Of a DNA stretch of 7,280 nucleotides, positions 1 to 7,280 are shown one piece after another. Origin of the DNA: Verrucomicrobiales bacterium (GTDB lineage: Bacteria > Verrucomicrobiota > Verrucomicrobiia > Verrucomicrobiales > Verrucomicrobiaceae); assembly GCA_003453085.1 (NCBI GenBank), contig DMMK01000244.1, forward strand, positions 1 to 7,280, in the 5' to 3' direction. The notes beneath the pieces were generated by a model, which saw only the letters and a program-made list of their open reading frames with translations, ran no database searches and was not told the DNA's origin. The translations under genes were made by a program, and so were the position numbers. Within the stretch, counting starts at the first letter, position 1, and each line of letters begins with the position of its first letter.

Positions 1-231
1 GTCATCGGTTGTCCACACGGAGAGCATCCAGAAGCGGCTCCGTCTGGCACCAGGGATAGGAAGGGGTGTTCATGCAGTTGGGGAAAGAAAGTTCGTGAAC
101 CTATCGGATTTCAGCCTCCTGGCGACCTTACCTAAAGTTGCGAAATTTCCCCAGGCTTAAAAAGCCCTGGAAAAAACAAAAAAAGCCGTGCCTTCACATC
201 CGCCTAAAATGCTGGAAACGAAGAAACGGCG
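1..231. other. Leader upstream of glgX with no convincing gene
   Basis: No reading frame here looks like a real protein. Plus frame 1 stays open to a TAA at 133-135 and frame 2 to a TAA at 158-160. Either could be the tail of a gene entering from the left, but neither translation resembles a family I know. On the minus strand an ATG at positions 5-3 would start a gene leaving the window leftwards, which cannot be judged from two bases of coding sequence. The region should contain the glgX promoter. I found TAAAAT at 205-210 as a possible -10 box, but no acceptable -35 box at the right distance, so I do not call a promoter. A 5-bp inverted repeat, CCAGA (28-32) with TCTGG (43-47), is probably chance. 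Confidence 0.5.
151..187 (+). other. Imperfect hairpin followed by an A-rich tract upstream of glgX
   Basis: CCAGGCTT (151-158) can pair with AAGCCCTGG (162-170) across a three-base AAA loop, with one bulged C. This gives about eight base pairs. It is followed by a nearly pure A tract at 171-184. As an intrinsic terminator the tract would have to be T on the transcribed sense strand. It is A on the plus strand, and on the minus strand the T run precedes the hairpin, so it does not fit a terminator in either direction. It lies 62 bases before the glgX start and could be an operator, an mRNA leader structure, or chance. The pairing is seen; any function is inference. Confidence 0.35.
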
Positions 232-2364
<2,133 letters not shown>

Positions 2365-2372
2365 AGACACAT

Positions 2373-3908
2373 TCAGGACCACAGATTCCGGTCCAGGGTG
2401 CGGTAGTTGACGGCTTCCAGGATGCTGTCCGCGTCGATCTTGTCTGCCTCTTTCAGGTCGGCCAAGGTACGGGCCACCTTCAGGATGCGATCATGGGCGC
2501 GGGCGCTGAAGTTCATCTGGCCCATGGCGTGTTCCATGAGGCCGCTGCATTCGGCATCCAGCTCGCAGTGCTTCTTGATCAGGCGCGGCGTCATCGCGCT
2601 GTTGGTGTGGATGCCCTTGAGCCCTTTGAACCGTGCGGCCTGGATGGCGCGGGCCTTTTCCACCCGGTTGCGGATGCTTTCCGAAGATTCGCCCGGCTGG
2701 GTGCTGGTGAGCGCCTTGAAGTCCACGATAGGCACCTCCACATGCAGATCAATGCGGTCCAAAAGTGGGCCGCTGATGCGCTGGCGATACTTTTGCACCA
2801 TCACCGAACTGCAGCGGCAGTCGCGACGCGTGTCACCGTAAAAACCACACTGGCAAGGGTTCATGGCAGCGACTAACATAAAGGAAGCAGGAAAGGTGAC
2901 ACTGCCACTGGCCCGTGAAATGGTGACCCGGCCATCCTCCAAAGGTTGCCGCATGACCTCCAGCGTGCTGCGGCGGAATTCGGGCAGCTCATCCAGAAAC
3001 AGCACGCCATTGTGCGAGAGGCTGACTTCGCCCGGTCCTGGATTTGAGCCACCGCCGAGCAATCCGGCATCGCTAATGGTGTGGTGCGGAGAACTTAAGG
3101 GACGTGTGGCGACAAAGGCCTGCTGCTCATTCAACAAGCCGCCGACGCTGTGGATCTTCGTGGTTTCGATGGCTTCCTCTTCCGTCATGCCCGGCATGAT
3201 GGTGCCCACGCGTTTGGCGATCATGGATTTGCCCGTGCCTGGGGGGCCCACCATCAGGAGATTATGCCCGCCAGCGACGGCCACCTCAATGGCGCGCTTG
3301 GCATCGCCCTGGCCTTTCACGTCGGCAAAATCAATGTCGTAGTGCGCAGCCGCAGCGAAGAATTCCGTGGCGCGGCAAGGCTCGGGCGTGAGTTCGATGT
3401 CGCCTTTCAGATACTCGACGACCTCGCGCAGGTGGCTGACACCAATGATGTCAATACCAGCCACCACACTGGCCTCGATGGCGGCCCGCTTGGGCACCAA
3501 CAAACGTTTCCGGCCCTTGGCCCGGGCCTCCAGCGCAACGGCCAACAGACCCCGTACGGGACGCAGTTCGCCATTGAGCGCTAGCTCGCCAATCATGGAT
3601 GTCTCCGCGAGCACAGCGATGGGGATTTTAACCCGGTGGGCGATGAGAGAAATGGCAATGGGCAGGTCAAAGCCCGGGCCTTCCTTTTTCAAATCTGCGG
3701 GTGCCAGGTTCACCGTCGTCACTCCATCATTCATGGCAAATCCGCAGGAGGAAATCGCGGCCGTCACCCGCTCGCGGCTCTCTTTCACGGAGGCATCCGG
3801 CAAACCCACGATGAACATCTTCTGCGTGCCCCCACTGTCGTAAGACTCGATCTCGATCTCGATCGCATTGACGCCAAGTAGCGTGGCTGAGTAGGTGCGG
3901 GCAACCAT
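2373..3908 (-). CDS. comM: ComM/YifB-family AAA+ ATPase (Mg-chelatase-like branch-migration helicase)
   Basis: This 511-residue protein has the full architecture of the ComM/YifB family. Characterised members are hexameric helicases that extend heteroduplex DNA by branch migration when incoming DNA recombines during natural transformation. Residues about 20-142 form the ChlI/Lon-protease-like N-terminal domain (FIVGLPD at 32-38, GELALNGELRPVRG at 107-120). Residues about 191-396 form the Mg-chelatase-type AAA+ core, with Walker A GPPGTGKS (221-228), Walker B GVLFLDELPE (301-310), and GPLLDRID (380-387). Residues about 405-500 are the C-terminal helical domain with the sensor-2-like SARAHDRILKVARTLADL (468-485). 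Cysteines 352, 354, 364 and 366 form a CxC-x9-CxC set that many family members carry and that could bind zinc. The length is normal for the family. The start at 3906-3908 gives the expected N-terminus (MVARTYSATLLG), although no strong ribosome binding site precedes it. No other competence gene is in view. The Mg-chelatase label found in databases reflects homology, not function. Confidence 0.95.
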   Translation of the reverse strand: MVARTYSATLLGVNAIEIEIESYDSGGTQKMFIVGLPDASVKESRERVTAAISSCGFAMNDGVTTVNLAPADLKKEGPGFDLPIAISLIAHRVKIPIAVLAETSMIGELALNGELRPVRGLLAVALEARAKGRKRLLVPKRAAIEASVVAGIDIIGVSHLREVVEYLKGDIELTPEPCRATEFFAAAAHYDIDFADVKGQGDAKRAIEVAVAGGHNLLMVGPPGTGKSMIAKRVGTIMPGMTEEEAIETTKIHSVGGLLNEQQAFVATRPLSSPHHTISDAGLLGGGSNPGPGEVSLSHNGVLFLDELPEFRRSTLEVMRQPLEDGRVTISRASGSVTFPASFMLVAAMNPCQCGFYGDTRRDCRCSSVMVQKYRQRISGPLLDRIDLHVEVPIVDFKALTSTQPGESSESIRNRVEKARAIQAARFKGLKGIHTNSAMTPRLIKKHCELDAECSGLMEHAMGQMNFSARAHDRILKVARTLADLKEADKIDADSILEAVNYRTLDRNLWS

Positions 3909-4010
3909 GAACGGCCACTATTCAAATGCTCACCCAAGCTGCAAGGAAGGATTTGGAGGAGACTGAGCTGAAATCTCTTTGTTACTTCGCCGGGGATATG
4001 GCGTAAGTGC
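3909..4010. promoter_or_regulatory. Divergent intergenic region between comM and the secreted-protein gene
   Basis: This 102-base stretch separates two genes read away from each other, so it should hold both promoters or part of them. I found no -35/-10 pair good enough to name. The best ribosome-binding-like sequence is GGAGGA at 3955-3960 on the plus strand, but it lies 50 bases before the ATG at 4011 and so does not serve it. It sits seven bases before a CTG-initiated 12-codon frame (3968-4006). The promoter role is inferred from gene orientation alone. Confidence 0.4.
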
Positions 4011-7000
4011 ATGTGCAGACATGCGAATACTCATGTTCTGGTGGGCAGCTTTTGGACTTCATTCATACACTCTTTTATTTTGGCTACTCACACCCCTTCG
4101 GGGCCTTTTACGTCGTCGCTTGATTGCAGTTCGGTTAGCTCTTCGCGAGTCCCCTCTCCTTCTCTGCGGGCTTTTATCTCCAAGAGCGTTTGGGGTGTTT
4201 TGGTGCCGCTGTTTCTCGCGGCACCAAATCTCCTCGCCCAGAATTTCGAGTTGGAGGCCTTTGGCCACACGCCTGACACACTCGTCACCCACTCCACCAC
4301 CAGCAAATCTGGGGTGGTGCGCAGTCCCGCAGGCGTAGCCATCACGCAGGATGCCCTCACCACTTCTCACCCGGCGGGGACGGTCATTACGGTGACGAAT
4401 CCTGTCGTGGCGCAGTTTGGCACACCGCTCGCCTTTCTTGGCTGGGCACCGACGGCCTATGATCCCATCACAGGCTATGCTGCGGCCGATACCACCAATC
4501 CGCTCGCCATCACGCTGAATGCGAATCGCCTCCTCGTCGGCTATGCGGGTTACCCCGTGGCGGAGGCGATCAATACACCAGGGCGCACCTGGACCACGGG
4601 CGGCCATGCGCTGTGGACGGGGACCTACGATGTCTTTGGGCCGCAAGGCGGTGGCGTGGCCCGTGCCACCACACTGCGGGAAGTGGGAGATGAGACCTGG
4701 CTTGAGAGCACCTTCACTGCACCCACAGTGATCAGTTACACCTGGCGGCTGGATATCCCCACCGGGGCGGGAGCACGATTGGAAGCCTTGGTGGATGGGA
4801 CGGTGGCAGATACCGTCAATGCGGCGACCAATCCGTCTTGGAAACCGCGCACGCTGGACCTGACAGGCAGTGGTCCGGTCAAAGTGCGCTTTCGCCTCAC
4901 TCACACAGCCACCAGCACCATCCCGCAATTGGTCAATAGCCGTGAAAGCGCCTACGTGACCCACATCCAAACGGGTGCCTTTGCCGCACCTGCAAGGGTG
5001 GTGGTCTCCAACACCTCAGGAACGGCGGCAACGCTGAACTGGGAGGCTGCCTATGCCGCTGAAAGTTACACCGCTGAGCTGGCTACCAACGCCAGCTTTG
5101 CCCAGGTACTTTTCACTCAAAACATCACCGCACCTGCGGTCTTCACCACCTTTGGGGGCCTCACCCCAGGTTCCACTTACCACTATCGTGTGCTCTCTCG
5201 CCGCACGGGTTATCAGTCTCTGGCCTCAGTTGCAGGGAGTTTTGTGGCAGTCACCCGCAGTGCCCAAACCCTCACGTTTCCAGAGATCGCGGGTAAAACC
5301 CTCGGGGCCGCCGCCGTTTCTCCGGGCGCGACCGCTTCCTCAGGCTTGCCGATCACGTACACCGTCGTTTCCGGCTCCGCCAACATTGACTCCGAAGGAC
5401 TCGTCACCATCACCGGGCTAGGCACAGTGACATTGCGGGCTGATCAAGCCGGTGACCACAGCTTTGAACCGGCACCAGCGGTCACGCGGAATTTTTCGGT
5501 GACGGCCCCCACCAGTGCCAAGGTGACTTTAGCGGTGTCCACACGCACCTACAACGGCCTGCCGCAAACGGTGACAGCCACGACCACGCCGCCGGGACTT
5601 GCGGTCACTTATCGTTATCAACTGGGCAAAGCGGCGCCTAGCGAGATCCCACCGACTGAGGCTGGCACATATGCAGTGACGGCCACCCTGAATGTGCCGG
5701 GGCTCACCGTTGCACCCGCCAAGTCCACCCTGAAAATCCTGAAGGCTCCGCTGACCGTGACGGGCATTCCGGTGGAGCGGCTGGTCGGCCAAGCCAATCC
5801 AACCCTGGCCCTCACTTTCAGTGGTTTTCTGGGCGATGACGATGAGGACGATCTTGATTCCCTTCCCACGCCTGTGACCACGGCCCGGCCTAACAGCGCA
5901 GCTTTTCGCAGTTACCCCATCACCTTCACAGGTGGACTGGATAACAACTACAGCTTCGTCCTGGGCATCCCACTTGCTTATGTGACCGTGCGGGGATTCG
6001 GCACCACCTTGGAGGCCCTGGTCTTGGATACGGACATGCTGCCCACAGGTAAGCTGACCCTAACACCTTCCAAAAATTCTTTGACCTACACCGGCAGTCT
6101 CCTGCTGGCAGCGGAGGCGAAGGCCATTCCCCTGGCTCCAGGGCGCGCACTGCTGACTTCCATGGATCTCGCCACCGGAACGGATACCGTGGTAGTGAAT
6201 CTGCCCGCCACGCGGGATCTGCCTGCGCGCAGTTACAGCCTGGTTTTCACGCTGAATTCCGTGGAAGGCACCTTAGAAGGCAGCCTTCAACGCGACAACC
6301 AACTCTATGGCACTCTGGCGCATGGACGGTTGTTGGAGATCGCCGCACCGCGCAGCACCACGGGGCTCAAAGGGGCCTACACCCTCCTCCTGCCACCCGC
6401 CAACGCCCCTTCCCAGCCGGGTCTTCAGGCCCTTTCACTGCCTGAAGGCGCAGGCTATGCCACTGGGACCATCACCGATGCGGGGAAACTTACCTTGGCG
6501 GGCAAGTTGGCCGACGGCACCCCCTTCACCACCTCCGCGCTGCACGATCACGCTAAGGCTTACCGCCTCTTCATCAAACCCTATGGCACGCGGTTAGGCC
6601 AGCGTTTCGGTGGGTATCTGCCGCTGGTCAGCAGCCAAGATTTCACCACGTCACCTACCCTGCGATACCGCGCAGCGGCGGCGCCTTTCGTGTGGGCCAA
6701 ACCAGGACTGGTGAGCGATAAATCCTATCGTCTCGGTTTCGGGCCTCTCGTCACCCAGGCGAATCTCGAACTCTGGTTGCCACCAGCTGCCCGCATTCCC
6801 GCCCGTGGCGCAGCCCTTGAGATAGCGGCCATCAGTCTGGCCCAGCGTCTCGGCCTCGCCCCATCTCCCACGGCAGAGGGTTCTTTTGAGCTGGACTACC
6901 TGAGCGATTCGCTCAGCGAGTTGCAGGTCGCTGCATTGCCTTCCCTCCTCAGCCTGAAAGCAGCGGGCACGGTGCTGCTGCCTTCCCCCAACACCGCCGG

Positions 7001-7253
7001 TTTCAAACTGACCCTCAAGCCCACGACCGGGGCCTTCACGGGCGAATTCACCGTGGCAGAACCCGTGGTTCCACCCGCTACGAAACCCGTCACGCGCAAA
7101 GCCACCTTCACAGGCATCCTCCGCCAGGGCCCCGTCGCAGATTCGACCTTGATCGGCCAAGGCCACTTCATCCTTCCCGCTCTCCGGGGAGCCGTCAGCA
7201 GCGAGAGCAGCTCCGGCGCGATCTCCTTTTTCGTCCCAGCACCAGCTCCTTAG
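4011..7253 (+). CDS. Secreted multi-domain protein with InlB-like, FN3, Ig-like and MBG-type domains
   Basis: I recognise domains but not a named gene. From the ATG the product has 1080 residues. Residues 52-76 form a Sec signal peptide ending in LLA before Q77. About 110-180 resembles a divergent InlB B-repeat (FLGW at 142-145, NPLAITLNANR at 163-173). About 195-320 resembles a beta-sandwich module of verrucomicrobial exported proteins (DETWLES at 227-233). Residues 327-415 are fibronectin type III-like (LNW ending at 344, TYHYRV at 389-394). Residues 419-500 are an Ig-like domain starting QTLTF. Residues 504-578 are MBG-like (TYNG, EAGTYAVTATL). Residues 579-661 are MBG_2-like with an acidic run at 609-616. 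Residues 662-1080 are beta-rich, low in cysteine, and match no domain I can name with certainty. There is no catalytic motif, sorting signal or C-terminal anchor, so an extracellular binding or adhesin-like role is inference. The start is uncertain: ATG 4011 is the first ATG after an in-frame TGA at 3969-3971, but a later non-ATG start such as CTG 4164 would fit the signal peptide better. Confidence 0.85.
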   Translation: MCRHANTHVLVGSFWTSFIHSFILATHTPSGPFTSSLDCSSVSSSRVPSPSLRAFISKSVWGVLVPLFLAAPNLLAQNFELEAFGHTPDTLVTHSTTSKSGVVRSPAGVAITQDALTTSHPAGTVITVTNPVVAQFGTPLAFLGWAPTAYDPITGYAAADTTNPLAITLNANRLLVGYAGYPVAEAINTPGRTWTTGGHALWTGTYDVFGPQGGGVARATTLREVGDETWLESTFTAPTVISYTWRLDIPTGAGARLEALVDGTVADTVNAATNPSWKPRTLDLTGSGPVKVRFRLTHTATSTIPQLVNSRESAYVTHIQTGAFAAPARVVVSNTSGTAATLNWEAAYAAESYTAELATNASFAQVLFTQNITAPAVFTTFGGLTPGSTYHYRVLSRRTGYQSLASVAGSFVAVTRSAQTLTFPEIAGKTLGAAAVSPGATASSGLPITYTVVSGSANIDSEGLVTITGLGTVTLRADQAGDHSFEPAPAVTRNFSVTAPTSAKVTLAVSTRTYNGLPQTVTATTTPPGLAVTYRYQLGKAAPSEIPPTEAGTYAVTATLNVPGLTVAPAKSTLKILKAPLTVTGIPVERLVGQANPTLALTFSGFLGDDDEDDLDSLPTPVTTARPNSAAFRSYPITFTGGLDNNYSFVLGIPLAYVTVRGFGTTLEALVLDTDMLPTGKLTLTPSKNSLTYTGSLLLAAEAKAIPLAPGRALLTSMDLATGTDTVVVNLPATRDLPARSYSLVFTLNSVEGTLEGSLQRDNQLYGTLAHGRLLEIAAPRSTTGLKGAYTLLLPPANAPSQPGLQALSLPEGAGYATGTITDAGKLTLAGKLADGTPFTTSALHDHAKAYRLFIKPYGTRLGQRFGGYLPLVSSQDFTTSPTLRYRAAAAPFVWAKPGLVSDKSYRLGFGPLVTQANLELWLPPAARIPARGAALEIAAISLAQRLGLAPSPTAEGSFELDYLSDSLSELQVAALPSLLSLKAAGTVLLPSPNTAGFKLTLKPTTGAFTGEFTVAEPVVPPATKPVTRKATFTGILRQGPVADSTLIGQGHFILPALRGAVSSESSSGAISFFVPAPAP
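4164..4238 (+). other. Sec signal peptide coding segment inside the secreted-protein gene
   Basis: Residues 52-76, counted from ATG 4011, show the three expected parts. There is a short basic stretch with R53 and K58, a hydrophobic core (VWGVLVPLFLAA, 60-71), and a small-residue end at A76, with Q77 as the likely first mature residue. The presence of the signal is clear. The exact cleavage site is a judgement by eye. If translation starts at 4011, about 51 residues precede the signal, which is unusual for a Sec substrate. Confidence 0.75.
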
Positions 7254-7280
7254 CGTTACTCTGACGCGGCAGAAACAAGC

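Noticed and set aside
2..73. 23-codon minus-strand frame from ATG (73-71) to a stop at 4-2
   Set aside because: No ribosome binding site precedes it, it is very short, and the translation shows nothing recognisable.
4052..4079. Possible promoter TTGGAC with TTTATT after 16 bases
   Set aside because: Only three of six matches in the -35 box and four of six in the -10 box, which is within chance for this A+T-richer stretch.
4093..4109. CCCC-TTCG-GGG stem followed by CCTTTT, resembling a terminator
   Set aside because: The stem is only three or four base pairs and the T run is four bases, too weak to call. It also lies inside the open frame of the secreted-protein gene.
4059..4970. 303-codon minus-strand frame under the secreted-protein gene
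   Set aside because: Arginine- and glycine-rich translation typical of a shadow. The plus strand carries a signal peptide and recognisable domains over the same interval.

Overview
The window holds three complete protein genes on a G+C-rich background. All three reading frames are intact from start to stop. No RNA gene, CRISPR array, insertion sequence or other mobile element is visible. The gene content suggests a member of the Verrucomicrobiota, perhaps the Prosthecobacter/Verrucomicrobium group. The main reason is the third gene, a large secreted protein with the mosaic of Ig-like, MBG-like and glycine/threonine-rich beta modules typical of that phylum. This placement rests on recalled family features, not on a search.

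Layout. Positions 1-231 are a leader without a convincing gene, containing a short inverted repeat followed by an A-rich tract. Positions 232-2364 (+) encode GlgX, a glycogen debranching enzyme of family GH13. Eight bases later, in convergent orientation, 2373-3908 (-) encodes a ComM/YifB-type AAA+ ATPase. Positions 3909-4010 are a divergent intergenic region that should carry the promoters of comM and of the next gene. Positions 4011-7253 (+) encode a secreted multi-domain protein of up to 1080 residues whose true start is uncertain, because a Sec signal peptide begins only near residue 52. Positions 7254-7280 are too short to interpret.

The three genes do not look like a pathway. GlgX trims alpha-1,6 branches of glycogen limit dextrins in the cytoplasm. 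ComM is a DNA branch-migration helicase linked to natural transformation. The third protein is exported and is probably a surface or extracellular adhesin-like or carbohydrate-interacting protein of unknown role. Their orientations (+, -, +) rule out one operon. I see no new multi-gene system here. The most interesting object is the third gene, especially its C-terminal 420 residues, which match no named domain I can assign with confidence.
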